Positions 1 through 23,681 of a stretch of DNA of 64,000 bases are shown piece by piece. The stretch's first letter is position 1, and the number at the start of each line of letters is the position of its first letter. The notes beneath the pieces are model-generated. The model did not search any database. It had not been told where the DNA came from and saw only the letters and a program-made list of their open reading frames with translations. The position numbers were made by a program, and so were the translations under genes. The stretch is from Whitmania pigra (Eukaryota; Annelida; Clitellata; Hirudinida; Haemopidae), in NCBI GenBank assembly GCA_021613335.1, contig JAJTWR010000044.1, positions 1,862,001 to 1,926,000 of the forward strand. Reading direction: 5' to 3'.

Positions 1-3000
1 GATGGCGAACCTGTGGTGCGAGTGGATGGTGGAAAAGTACCCTGTGAGTTGAAAAAAATAGACAGAAGAAAATACCGGGCATCGTTCGTTCCGAGAAAAC
101 CAGGAAAATATTTGGTGGATGTGCAGTTTTATGACGAAGATATACCAGGTAACTGTGAAATACATGATCTTTTACACACATTTTTTGTTATAAGAGAACT
201 GACACAGTCTAATAATCATTTCTTATTGTCCATGTTTGATTCAGACACAGGAATTAATTTAAAGAATTGGATATCGTGTTAACTTTTACGAAATCCATAA
301 TTTCCCGTAACTAATATATGATAGTTTCTCAGCCTATGATGTCCGCACATTTCTTAAGAATTTGACTCCCGAATAATTTGATTTATACAGGGAGTCCGTT
401 CAAAGTGAGAGCATTCGACGGTTCCATGGTCTCAACAACAATTGGTTCAGTAAGGGGAATTGTGAGAAACCCTGTGAAGTTTGAGGTCAATACTGCTCCT
501 CGCAAAGGAGATCTTAAAGTTCAAGTGTACAGTGAGTTCTTTCGTACGTTCTTTCCCAACAAATGTGATTTAAATAATTGGTTTAATTTTTCAGATCCTT
601 CGAAGAAATTGATACAATCGAAAGCGTTTAAAGTGGATGATACTCTTTATAATGTAGAATTTCTGCCCATGGAAACAGGTTTATCGAAGCCTTATATTTT
701 ACTTTCTTTGAAAATCTTATAGACGCTTTTGTAAATAAACGTTTCAGGAAACTTTGAGGTGATCATCACTTTTGAGGATTTGCAAGTAGACGGGAGTCCG
801 TTTGTCATTCCAGTGGCGAATCCTGGAGGTGTACTAATAACCATGAAGTCAAGATCTATTATACTTGGGCAAGCCTTCCACATGACTGGTTAATACTTTC
901 AATCGGCTTTAAGAACCAAGGTCATTCACACGATAGGAAATCCTTAATAAATAATGTTTTGTTGCAGCCGATACTACAAAGGCAGGGCCAGGAGATTTGA
1001 CTGTGAGAGCCAGTAGCCAGATTGGTCCTGTTCCGATTGAGGGTACACTTGTTGGAAATGGTCTCTATACCGTGACTTTCACCCCAGATGCTCCTGGACA
1101 ATACTACCTCGATGTGTCATTTGATTGTAAACCTCTGCCAGGTTACATTATTTGTCGTCATTGCCCACATTTCTCATTTGAATGTTATCATTTTGTCACA
1201 CATTCTTCAGTTTTACTCATCAAAAAGTTTAATATTAGGCTAAAAAAACATTATATTTGGTTGTTAAACTAAAAGTACATTTGTCGAACGTTGTAATAAC
1301 AGTGACGATATATATTACACAGAAAGTCCAATCATGGTGACAGTCCATGACATCCGGAATGTGGTAGTGTCTGCAGGTGCCTCTCCTTTATGTAAAGTGG
1401 GACAATCAAGGGCTATCCACGTCTCTACCAACCAGGCAGGTTGTGCCGAACTGCAGGCCAAATTGACCCGTAAGGCTTACATCTTGAAATCATTTTTGCT
1501 TCCAAATCAAATAATATCAATATTTGATATATCTTGAAATTTTATAATATTTTAGCACCCGGCCAACATCCCGTTCCTCTGACAATAACTGGAACAAACC
1601 AAACTGGCTTTGACATTTCTTTTGTGCCTAAGAATCCAGGTCCCCATAAGATTGACCTTACTTATGGAGGTGTTCCCGTACCTGGCAGTCCGATCGTTTT
1701 CATGTGTTACGATGCCTCCAAAATCAAGGTCATGGGAGTGTCGGATGGAGTTGTCGGAAAGAAGTCGACATTTTTAAGTAAGAAATTCCATTTCAATCAG
1801 TTTCCACTGCTGACTTTTCAAAACTTGTTGTCCCCATTGATCGGTATGTCGTTGTTTTAGTTGATTTGAATGACTCCGGCGAGGGAGAATTGGAGGTCGT
1901 TGTTAGGTCGACCAGTGGAAAACCTGTTGTAAATGAAGTCGTGGCCCTACAACCTGGAAGACTGGAAGTGTCGTATGTGCCAATCGAGGGAGGGTCTCAT
2001 CACGCTGATATCACATTCAACAAGGAAACCGTACCGGGTTAGGTTCGATGCGAATGATTTAATGAAAAATTTCAATATTGTAATGGCATCGACTAACTTC
2101 TAAATACTTAAAATAATTTTCTTCAACTTTTCCATAATTGAATACGTTCCAACATTCCAGGTGGTCCGTTCATGTTTAAAGTCCACGATCCCAACAAGAT
2201 TTACGTGAGAGGAGATGGCATTGAAAATGTTCAAGTCAACCAATCTTCGTTGTTCTACATAATCGCCAATGATGCTCTTGCATCAGATTTTGATGTAACC
2301 ATAAGAGGTAGATTTATTCAGCAGTAATTGTTAAATTCGTAAATACAAGAATATTAATTCGAACATTTATTTCAAGGACCTCCAAATTCCAGACAGGTCG
2401 TTCCGATTGTTAATGGCTCAGGGAATAATCAAGTAAAAGTAGAGTACACTCCAAAAACTGTGGGTGAGAATTCATCTTTCCTTCGATGAATTAAATGGCC
2501 GCTGAGTTGCTGGTGTCAGAAAATGTTTTTATTATTCCACCTTTTCAAGATGCTGCTGTTTTTATAAATTCTTAAAATATTTTATATTTTAATTAGGCGA
2601 GTATCAGGTGAATGTGGCTTACCAAGGAGTCCCAATTCCTAATAGTCCCTTCCATGTGAAGGTGTGGGATGCCTCAAGAGTTCTCCTGTCAAGAGTTGGT
2701 CTGGGATACGTAGGCGTTGAATCGACATTCAATGGTTAGATAATGAAAGATATGCTATAATTTGAGTTTCTTTATAAAAATGTTTTCTTGATAACAATCT
2801 TGAACCTTTTTTACTAGTTGAGATGAAGGATGCAGGAGATGGAACAGTCGAAATTAGCATCATCGATCCAACTGGTCAGCTTCTTCCAAACCACGTGCTA
2901 AGTAGATGTCCAGGTGTACTTCATGTGTCCTATACACCTGTTGTGGCTGGTACTCACAACATTTTAGTTGACTTCAACTCCGTCAAAGTCAAAGGTTCGT

Positions 3001-6000
3001 CACTGTTTAATATTAGTTCCTCAACTATTACTTAATATTAGTACTAAACGATGGTTAATGATATTATTAATATTAATGCTTAATACGTATAAACTTATTG
3101 ACATATCTTAACCTAGTAATGATAACTTTCCATTATATCTTTACTCTGAAGTTTTGAATTCTTACTCTCGCAGGGACGCCAATGCAGTTCCAAGTTGTGG
3201 ATCTCTGCAAAGTTTCTGTCAAGGGCGAGGGAATTGGAGTTGTACCTTGCAACATTCCTACGAATTTCCTTCTGACTGCTCCTGATGCAAAACTTAAAGA
3301 TTTTGACATCATCATCACAGGTTAGCACCGCCTCCACTTCTTATCATTTGACGACATCAAAACATCAAATCAAAGATTCGATGACAACCGATAACAACAT
3401 AATACGTTCTCAGATCCAACCGCTCGGGAATTGGTTGCTAACGTAGTGGAAAGGGGAAATGCTTTCAAAGTGGATTACACTCCGATTGTTCCAGGTATTC
3501 TGTTAATTAATTTGACAATTAAATAAACTTCTACATTTTTTTTATAATTACTTGCGTCTGCAACTTCTTCACTTAAAGAACGCACGAACATTTACTTCAT
3601 TTACAAATATTAAAGCGCTCAGTAATAGAGATAATTCAGAATGTCCCTATTTTAAGGGATATTGTGCACTGCATAAAATGTTGATAAATGTAATGATTTT
3701 TAATCAAGGACACCACACAATTGATGTCTGCTGCTTTGGAGCTGCTGTCAAAGGAAGTCCTTTTGTTGCACGTGCTTATGACGTCTCAAGAGTTTCTGTG
3801 GCGGGATTACGTATGGCTCAAGTGGGAGAAAAATCCCAGTTTGATGGTGAGCGAATACAGTCACCAGGATATCTGCATTTATTGTTTTTTTTATTTATGC
3901 TGAAATGTGTTCCAATGTATCTAACGAGAAGAAAATGCTTTCATTCGATGAACGTTTCACTTTTAGTGCTCGTTGCTGAGGCAGGAGAGGGAGTGTGTGA
4001 AATAAGCATAACAGATCCAAACGGACAATTGGTGCCAAATCAAGTAACAAATGACATGGGCATCCTTTCTGTGGCTTTCGTTCCCACTACCGGTGGAGTG
4101 CACAGAGGCACCGTTCTATTCAACAAACAAAACGTGCCAGGTACTAATCGGTGAAATATAAAAACCGAAAATGATTCTACTTCTTTTTACACATTCACGT
4201 GTCTTTTGGAATTTCAGGATCTCCATTTACTTTCTTGGTGATCGACAAAAACAAAGTTAGTTGCAGAGGCCTGGCCACAGGCGTCGTCCCTGTAGGCAAA
4301 CTGACGAGTGTCACCATCACAGCTCCATCAGCAGAACAAAAAGATGTCGATATAAGAGTTATCGGTTAGTTGCTTAATTCGTTTTGATTCGTGTGTTACT
4401 TGGTGCAAATTAATCTCTTTAACATGATTCTCATTTCACAGGGCCTCAAGAAGCAGAGATACCATCCATTGTTAATGACCTCGGATCAAACAACTTCAAA
4501 GTTGACTTCACTCCAATGATTGCAGGTTTTTGCTTCAAAAGTTATCGCATAAACTTAAACTATTACAAGCACTTATTAATCGAGTGTACTTAATTTAAAA
4601 TTTAGAACTTAATTTATTGGGTTATACATAGATTTATTAGTCTTGTTAATTAATAAAAAGAATTATTTTCATGTGATCAGACTTTACAATTAACCTCCGT
4701 ATTTAATGATTCATTTTTAGGAGATTATAACGTTGTGACCAAGTACTTTGGGCAACCAGTTTGGAATTGTGGCGTGAAAGCTTGGGATCCTTCAAAAGTT
4801 CTTGTTGGAACTATTCCTCTTGGCAGAGTTTCGCATGAAAACTCTTTCAACGGTAAGAATGCGGACTAAAACACTAACATTACAATATTATTCACCTAAG
4901 TTTTCATATGTTTGCTATTATTCAAAATGTATTATTTGTTTTAAGTTAATTTATGAATAACAGTATGACTTTATTAGTCAACGAATTAACTACATTAGTC
5001 ATTTTACAGTTGACGTCAGAGAAGCAGGCGAGGGTAAGTTGGAAATAAGCATAAAAAATCCATCTGGGCAGATGATAGGAAACAAGGTCAGTTCAGTGAC
5101 AAGAACTCCAGGCCTTTACCAGGTCACGTGTGTGCCTCTTGTTCCTGGAGCACACAATGTCAACGTGTTGTTCAATGGCGAACATGCAGACGGTGAGAAG
5201 TGTATTAATATTATTATTAATTATTATTAGTATTAATCGTAATATTATGTTTTTTATGTGATATTTATTATTATTAGGTTATGTTAAAATTAATGCATAA
5301 TTTCGTTCATTAACTTTTAACAAACTCATCTCTGGTCAGGGTATTCCTACTATCAAGTTTAGCTAATCATTGAAAACCAAATTTTAAAATTCAACACGTC
5401 TTCGGATAAAACAAAGATCAAACACGATGGCATTCATATGTTCCCAGGCAGTCCATTTAAGATGAACATCTGCGATCCAAAGCAGGCGTCTGTGGTTGGC
5501 GAGGGTCTCCATTTTGTGAGATGCAACAAAGTGACAAACTTTGAAATTACTGGACCTGCAGCTCTCATTGAAGACGTCCATGTTTCGATTAAAAGTAGGA
5601 AAAACATTTTTATTAATACGAGACACTCTCTCTAAATAATTATTTAAGTAAACCTAAGGATTTCATGCAATTTCAGTTAATTTCTAAGATTGTTTGCCAA
5701 AAAATTTAAAATTAATCTAAACCTGTATAGTTATACAATTTATGAAAATCAGGCCCGAGCAAAAAAGAAGTGAAATCAAGAATAACTAGCATTGGAAATG
5801 GCAAGTTTTTGGTGGAGTACACTCCCAGAGAGCCGGGTTAGTTCAATAATCCGCGCATTAAAACATTAACTAACTTATCATATTATTTAAAACATTGATT
5901 TTTGTTTTAAGTTTAAAATTTAACTTTTAAAATCAAGGGGAACATTTGGTGAATGTCAAGTACTTTGATGAACCGGTGAAAGATAGCCCTTTTACCGTTA

Positions 6001-9000
6001 CTGCGTGGAATCCTGCCCAAGTTTTAGTAAACTGCATCGCTCCTGGTGTCGTAGGAAGGCAAGTTCCTTCCACGGTTGGCCTGAGTTTTTTCCTTTACGA
6101 TTTCATCTTTTTGTGTTTTGTATTATTTAGAAAAACTGTAATGCGGATTTTGAGATATTATCAACCTGTTTCTTATTTCAGTCAATGCAGTAGATGCTGG
6201 TCCAGGAAACCTGGAGGTAATGATCACTTGCCAAGGAGAAATGGTAAGGAACACGGCAAGGACGATTCCAAACACTGGTTTGGTTGAGGTATCATACGTG
6301 CCTACATGTCTCCAGCCGCATGTCATCAACGTCAAATACAATGGCGAGAATATACCAGGTTGGTAGTTGTATGTTGGAAAAAATTTGTACTATCGTGTTG
6401 TGCTTTAAGCTGTTACTCAACCTCGATCAAACTTTTGAAATTTTGAAGTTGACCCATAAATATATCCATAATATTAACATACAACAAATAATTCCATTCA
6501 TAAATTTGAATTGATAAATTATTTTGCTAGGAAGTCCATTTACAGCCATGATATTGAATGGAAATTTGGCCAGAGCCTCAGGACCGGGTCTCGGAAGAGT
6601 TAGAGCAGGAGTACCTACTAAGTTCAATGTGGTGGCCAAAGCTGTTGGAGCAGCAGCAGATCTTGAAGTCATGTTGACATGTAACTTATGACGTTATTGC
6701 TCTTAAAAGATAATTTTATATATCAAATAATAATTTTCACAACTCATTAGTTGGCAATTTATATCTGTAGTGGTTTATAAATTTGGTTCAATATCTCACA
6801 AGTCTTTAATTGCTTTCAGCCCCATCAGGGCAATATGTTCCGACCACTGTGACTGGTTCCTATGCATCAGGATTCACAGTGGAATATCTGCCACTCGAAC
6901 CAGGCAATTAATAATTTATTAACTTGCAATACTGCTTAATACTCATTATAATTTAATTAATTTACAGGGCAGCATGTCCTGTCAGTGCAGTATGCAGGCA
7001 CTGAGATCAAGGATAGTCCATTCCACCCAGACGTCTTTGATCCTTGCAGAGTTATGGTTAGCAGTATGCCCGTCGGGTGTATCAACAAAAACGTCTCTTT
7101 CAAAAGTCTGTTTCATTGACAAAATTATTGCTAAAACTTCCCTTAAGCTCTAAAATACGTACCTTGAATTAACAGTTGATTCCAGCTCCGCAGGACCGGG
7201 CAAAACCACCGTTTGTGTGCAGGGTCATAAGACACGTCCATTTGTGGATTTGTCAACAGATGACAACGGGATTTCACTCGTTAACTTTGTTCCAACGGAG
7301 GGAGTCGTACACAACGTTATTGTGAAGTTTAATGACATCGACGTACAAGGTATTTTTTTAAATTTTAGTTCATATTCTTTTCTTTAATCATCAAAAATGA
7401 TTTTATAACATTTCTTCAGGATCGCCATTCAAATGTGTCGTGGTGGATCAGAAAAATATCAGGGTTCTCTGGGATGCCATAAGCATGAAGCAGGTCGGAA
7501 AACCCGTAAATCTACAAGTGGACACTACTTCCTCGCATGAACTTCCAATGTCCTGCACAGTACTAGGTCGGTTAATAGTTGCTTACGCGTTTATAACAAC
7601 ATTTATTAATATTAATATTATTATTTTCGTTATTATTATTATTATTATTATTAGCGGCATACCGTAACAAATAAGTATTGAAATGTATTTACGCTCTTCA
7701 TAAGTGTGTAATAAAAACAAATTTTGCTTAGATCCTTCTGGGAACGAAATTCCTGCAATACAACAGATGGTAGGGCCGAGATACAGCTTACAATTTGTTC
7801 CTGAGGTTGTAGGAAATTACATGATAAATATCCTTTATGGGTGTGACCCCGTTCCTGGAAGCCCTTTCACATGTTCAACATTCGATCCAAATTTTGTGAG
7901 AATTCTAGAGGTTACCCCAGGAGGAAATATTGGCCAACATATAAACTTTTCAGGTAAATTCAATCAAACGATCAAGCGAGTCGAGAATCTTATTTGTTTT
8001 TCTGTTTAGACATAGGTCGAATTTCTACCAACTAAAAATTCTAAAATTAAAGTTAGAAAAGTTGTTTTAAATGTAAAACATAATTTTTTTTTAAAACTAG
8101 TGGATACAAAAGATGCTGGACCGGGTCCAGTGGATGCCACAGTGACTTGTGAAGGAGTAAATGTTCCCGTAAGATATGAAAAACAGCTGGATCTTCATAG
8201 ATTCTCATTTGTTCCCAGATCTCCCTTTGATCACGTCATTAATGTCTTCTTCAACAAAGTCCCAGTCCCAGGTATATTTGTTAAAGCATACCGTATTTAA
8301 ATAAATTCTTACTGGATGCTTATTTCTGTGTTTCAGGAACTCCGTTTGCGTACCAAATAATCAATCCAGCTAATAATCTGATGGTTGTCAGTGGTAACGA
8401 AAATAAGCCTGTTGGCGTAGGACAAACGGTGTTGGCATACATTACTCCGCCGCCAGGTGTCCCAATCTCTGTAGGTGATTGCGATGCCAACGTGCTTGGT
8501 GAGCTCTTTCGGAGAAATTAAATTTTTCAAATAAATTATTTATTGGAATTATTTGGAAGCTTCATTTGTTTTGGTGCAATTATCAGAGTCGAATTATTTA
8601 ATTTCCAAGGTCCTTTTGAGGACAATGTGATTCCATGTCGTTTGACACCACTATCTAATGGGAACGTTAAAGTGGAATATTCATCATCCTCATGCGGTAT
8701 GTTATGAATAATTAATAATATAAGTTAGAAAAATTAACATTGCACATGTTACTCACTTAATCAAAGGACCTCATGCACTCAGTGTGAACTATGCTGGACA
8801 GATGGTTCCAGGTTGTCCAATTGTAACAGACATTTTTGATCCAAACAAAATAGTTCTTGAAGGGTTGTCTACAGGAGAGGTTTCAAAGCCAATGACCATT
8901 TACAGTAAGCATTTTGTAATAATGCCTGAAATAGTTTAGCCTACCAATAGGAACCAAAATTGGCTTGCTGAGCTCTTGTTTTGATGTGACAGTTTCAAAG

Positions 9001-12000
9001 AATGGTGCAGGATCAGCTGATCTTCAAGTGAGCGTTACAGGCCCCCATAGCAGAGAAGTGCCATTTGAACTCGATAGATTTGCTGAAACAATCACGTACA
9101 TTCCTGATGAGCCTGGAATTTATCGGATTGATGTTATTTATGGAGGCCTCAATGTTCCCGGTTAGTCGCATTCAAGAATGTACAGATAAAAAATTATATT
9201 AAAAAACTTATAAAGATCAGAAACTAGAATTTCTATCTAGAATCAAAGTTTTGCTGTTGGTTGCAGGGTTTGATAGAGGACAAGATGTAAATATGTAAAA
9301 ATTGCAATTTCATTAGGATGTCCAATAAAACAAGAAATAAAGTCCTACCTCCCTGCAACTGCCTCTGGTGATGGATTGTTCAAGGGTGTTGTGAAGAAAC
9401 CAGCAACATTTTTTGTTGATCCAAAAGGTCAAAAAGGTGAACTGGTTGTCCAGGTGCAAGGTAAACATCATTAATGACATTCTTGATAATAATTTTGATC
9501 AATTATTCATTAATTGTTCAATAGAAACTCTTGCTTAATGTTTTCTAAGTAATGTTAACAGTTCACTTTCAAACTTGACCTTATCAATTCAAGGTCCTAC
9601 AGGCCTTGTGGACCTGGCAGTGGAAAAGCAAGCTAATGGAACATACAGGTACACTTACATTCCACCCCAAGCTGGCATTTATGATGTCTCTGTGGTTTTT
9701 AATGGAAAAGAAGTTCCAGGTTAGAAGCATCTACAATTCAATACTTAAATAAGACATAACAAGTTTTATATTTGTTCATTGCATTGTAAATTCATAAACT
9801 TTTTCCTGCTTTAGGAAACTTCAGACCCAAGATTTGTGATCCATCACAAGTGATAATTCTTGATACTTGGGAATGCTGGACACAAGAAGATCATGTGACA
9901 GTACATCTGAATAAACTCCAGAGCATTATGTTTGATACAAGCAAGGCTGGTCCGGGTATGTGAAGTGTGATCATTAACTTCAGGCTTACTGCATTTAACC
10001 TATATTTAAGACTTCATATCATAACATGAAATTTTAATCGAAAAATCTGACTGAATTTAATCACAAAATCTATTTCATATGTTTTAGGTGAATTGACAGC
10101 CACCATAGAAACTCCTGACGCAGAAACCAAAATTTCACCTGACGTCGTTGCAAAGGATGGAGGATATCTTTTGAAATTTATACCAAAACATTTTGGTTAA
10201 TATTAAAAAATCACCATATGAAATTTGACTTTTTGAACACTGGATATTTATATTTAAGGAAATTACGTCATAAGGGTTTACTACAACGAATGTCCCACTC
10301 CAATTTTTCCAATTATTGCCACATGTTCTCCTGAACAGGTATTGATAAGGTTTAATAATAATTAGTAAATACTAAATAATGTTAAACTCAAACATTCAGG
10401 TTGATGTAGTCATTGATTTGCCACCTATGGAAAACACTTGTTCAATGCCTTCTCAGTTAAGACCAGGAACACCAAAATACAATATGGGTATTGAACCAGA
10501 GTCTGTGAATCATGTCTGGGCTGAGCCACCAAAATCAGTTACGTTTGGTGAGGCGGATTTAATAGATGAACCAAATAAAGAATGGGTTTATCCACCATTT
10601 CCTATGCCAGTTATGGCACCGATTCCTCTTTGTGAGGAATGCGGAGGAACTCTGCCCGGTTTTTCTCAACTTCAACCTGCTATTATAGAAGAGGAGTATA
10701 GGTTTGAAAATGCTGCAATCACAAAACCATCTCATCCTCCTTATCCTTATGAAGTCGACGCTTCAAAGTTCAAGAGTAACATGTGTCGTCCTGAGGCTGC
10801 GGGACTTCCGAGATTCTGCTGTTGTTCCGACAAAAAAGAAACCGCAACATCCTCAGTTCAGACCCTCCCAATAGATAGCATGGCAACCCAGACCGAACCA
10901 GAGGCCAACGAAAATTCTTGCCCCGAGCAACTTCCTACCATTTTTATTTTGCCACCTCCCGATCCACCTACCTTGTTTCACGAAGACGTTCAGTTCGAAG
11001 CCGAAGCGTTTCCTCAACCGATCTTCATTCAGCAACCGCCTCCTCCCATCCAACCACCTCCTCCCATCCAACCACTTCCCACACCCATGCCTCCTGAGGT
11101 TAGCATTTCATCACTATCATTACATAACTCACTGTTATTACAAATGTTAAAAAGGAAAGTACTTTGAAGACATTACTAGTATTGGTAATAAGATAACATT
11201 GCCCAACTTTTGGTCTGAACTTAGGATTATTCATGCATTTAATGCTTTTCATTTTGTAGATTACCAAAGTGGATGAGACGAAGGTTGTTATATCCGGTCC
11301 TGGATTGTCAGTTGCAAGATGTAAAGAACAGGCTTGCTTTGTCATCGACGGAAAGAATGCTGGACCAGGTGTTATTTTTTTTTTAATTTATGCTCGCATT
11401 CATTGAAATCGAAACGTTTAACTTTACATGGGCCGGCTGATTCCTGAGTTACATGGCAACAATCCTTTATACCATCTATTCAATTTATAGTGTTTTTTAA
11501 AGTTGAGGTAAAATTTCAGGCCAACCAGCAGTGAGGATGATGGGTCTTAAAGAAGAGGTCAGAGTTGATGTAGAGCAGATAGATGACAAACTCTACGGTT
11601 GTAGTTATGTGGCCTTGCTTCCAGGTTTTTAGCACATTCATTTTTCATCGATTTGATGCACTTAGGGGTTGCAATCAATCAACAAAATAAATTTTTATGT
11701 AAATGTGTAGCACGAAAATTTTATTCAAAGGTGCCTATTTGCTCTCCATCTGGTGGAACGACAGGCAGATCCCAAATTCACCGATCAAGATTACGGTCCT
11801 GCCGTGCTGCGATCCGAAACGAGTCGTGCTACACGCCGACTGCTTGAAACAGGCCCAACTTTGTCAGGACGCCAGCGTCGTTGTCGACTGCAGAAGAGCT
11901 GGAAATGGTAGAACTCTCACAAACATTTCTTCGAAACTGTTTATAATTCGGAATTAATTTACTCTCATCATGTTTCAGGCACTTTGGCAGCATATTGTCA

Positions 12001-12759
12001 AGGTCCTTCTAAGTTGTACCCTTGCGAGGTAGACAACCGCAACGACGGCACTTATGAAATCGTTATGAAACTTCAAGAAATTGGAAACTATATTTTAAAT
12101 GTCACTTATGACGAGGAACAAGTTCCAGGTTGGAGAACTGAATAATTCTTGATTAATTGCGATCGCACGTGCACCTTCGACCATTTAATGCTTCAGGGAG
12201 TCCCGTCAGTTTCAAAGTGGGTGCATCCCCCGACGCGAGCAAAGTGAGAGTCTCGGGCGACGGTCTCAAGAATGGAATCCTCGCAACTTTCGACAGCAGA
12301 TTCGTCGTCGACACCAGAGGCGCCGGGCCCGGGCAACTGAACGTAAAAGTCAGAGGAAAGAAAGGTTTGTTATTTCTTTTTGTTTTTGAGTACTTATTCA
12401 AAATTCAATTCTATTTCATGATTTTCATATGCATTCCATTTTTTATGAAACAAAAGTTTCATGCTTTGAATAACATCTTTTTCCTATCAGGCACATTCCA
12501 AGTGGAAATGAAACGTGATCCAAAACAAGAGAGAGTGGTGCTCTGTAAATTCAACCCGACAGAAGTCGGCGAATATTACGTCATCATTCTGTGGGCAGGG
12601 GAGCAAGTCCCTGGGTCTCCCTTCAAGGTCATCATTGTTGATACACTCCAAGAACTAAATGCTCTGCAATCAGGCTCAGCTTCACAAATGCCATCAAGTG
12701 GATTGTACTATGGATCCATGAATGGGGATCCTGGCACAAATTTTGTTTTTGAAGATTAA
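1..12759 (+). CDS. FLN: Filamin, 3' portion (about 24 Ig-like repeats, 47 exons)
   Basis: Filamins are actin cross-linkers; their rod is a chain of ~96-residue Ig-like repeats. About 2,443 codons are in the window, starting inside a repeat. I count 24 strand-G motifs of PGSPF type (PGSPFKV, VPGSPIVF, VPGTPFAY, VPGSPFKV), each after a V-Y/F-x-G/N strand. The N-terminal actin-binding CH domains must lie upstream. Exons: 1-148, 391-531, 595-678, 748-888, 968-1141, 1323-1469, 1556-1777, 1861-2037, 2161-2307, 2377-2463, 2597-2734, 2818-2994, 3174-3320, 3414-3494, 3709-3846, 3967-4140, 4218-4364, 4442-4525, 4721-4852, 5010-5192, 5448-5594, 5753-5836, 5938-6074, 6182-6358, 6531-6680, 6820-6903, 6968-7105, 7176-7349, 7420-7566, 7732-7953, 8101-8271, 8337-8498, 8610-8696, 8767-8904, 8993-9160, 9317-9460, 9594-9719, 9815-9955, 10088-10195, 10259-10338, 10400-11098, 11260-11368, 11520-11624, 11731-11907, 11979-12128, 12197-12364, 12491-12759. 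The last repeat, which dimerises in known filamins, is followed by a ~40-residue Ser/Gly-rich tail. The joint 6074/6182 is one base out of phase. Confidence 0.93.
10400..11098 (+). other. Proline-rich insert exon of the filamin gene
   Basis: This single 699-bp exon encodes 233 residues unlike a filamin repeat. It lies between Ig repeats 21 and 22. It is rich in Pro and acidic residues and ends in polyproline runs (QQPPPPIQPPPPIQPLP) of the kind bound by SH3, EVH1 or profilin. It has two Cys clusters (CEECGG and FCCCSDKK) and a SMATQTEP stretch resembling a dynein light chain LC8 site. Both flanking introns are phase 0, whereas the other filamin introns read as phase 1, so the exon can be skipped without changing frame. 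Vertebrate filamins have short hinges after repeats 15 and 23; this segment is in a different place and much longer. Its function is inferred only from composition. Confidence 0.85.
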
Positions 12760-13382
12760 CTCGGACGAAGACTTTAAAAGAGTCAACAAAATGTCTTAAA
12801 GCACTATTTAATAAACATTGACTTTTCTGTTATAATTTTCTGATGGATGAACTTACATTCATTTGTTGGAACTTTCAGTTGAGCTAAGAAAAATTATGAT
12901 CTTGTTGCAAGTGAAATATTAACCTAATTTAGTGTTCATGCTAAGTTAAATGTTATTTCTTTGTTCCAAGCTCAACTGTGATAGTTGTAATCAATCAAGA
13001 AACTTTTAGTTTTTAAATTCCAGATTTTTTCTTAAATAAAGTTTAGCAATAATTAGCAATTGAAAGCGATGTAATGTACACGAACCGGACTTCCACAGAT
13101 GCGTACATTACGAAGCGTGAATAGCAAATATAAATGTGCTTTGCTGCTGTGAAAGAAGACCTAATGTTTTTTGCGGGAAGTAAGAGCTCTTTGGTGCATA
13201 CTATTCACGACCTGCGAGAGCTCGCTGCGCTCTTAAGTAATTCCGAAGGGTTGCAGTCAGTCTTGAATTCGGTCATTATCTTGTCTTGTTCAAATCTCCG
13301 CGAGGCGGTGTTCAAACGAGATGCTTTGAACTGGAAGGAGATAAGGAGATTTGATTAATGATTATGGAGTTCCACTCGTGAT
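12760..13382. other. Filamin 3' UTR and short intergenic gap
   Basis: An AATAAA signal lies about 50 bp after the filamin stop codon (near 12810) and another near 13033. The remainder is the presumed promoter and 5' UTR of the downstream receptor gene. I see no other gene here. Confidence 0.6.
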
Positions 13383-23188
<9,806 letters not shown>

Positions 23189-23681
23189 AAAGAAATATAG
23201 TTCTGAAATAAAATATATGTAATATTAAACAGTATGAACTAACCATTTGTTGACTTGACACCAATCCATCTATAATAATAAACAAAACATATCCACTCGC
23301 AGCAACAACCGACGTACGCGCTCGCTTCACGTTTTAACGTGGGTTCAATTACAGTCGCTTTGTACCAAATACTGTATTAGACCAAAGCGACAAAACCTGT
23401 CTTGCGACAAAGATCTCCAAAAGGCGCCTATATCGTATCGTGCCCTCTGTCTGATACTAGTTAAGTGTAAACCAAAGGCAAGACACAAAGCCATAAACAC
23501 CTTTTAAACCCCATTAACGGGTGCTCCTCGCAAACAAAGCCAGGGTGAAACTGTCAGCACTTTTGCATCATAATCCATGCAATCTAAATGTTAAATATAG
23601 AAGAGACTCAACTACTCAATTTGACCTTTTCTTTAAAATATAAATTTGTTACAATGAACTTTATTAACATTCAAAACAAAA
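23189..23681. other. Gap between convergent receptor and TTC14 genes
   Basis: Both genes end here. The receptor polyadenylation signal is at 23207-23212 (+). A TTC14 polyadenylation signal (AATAAA on the minus strand) is at 23665-23660, only about 17 bases after its stop codon. I see no other feature. Confidence 0.6.

Noticed and set aside
5946..6287. 113-codon plus frame in the filamin region
   Set aside because: It reads through an intron; the downstream half is out of the filamin frame (VNAVDAGPGNLEV is the correct one).
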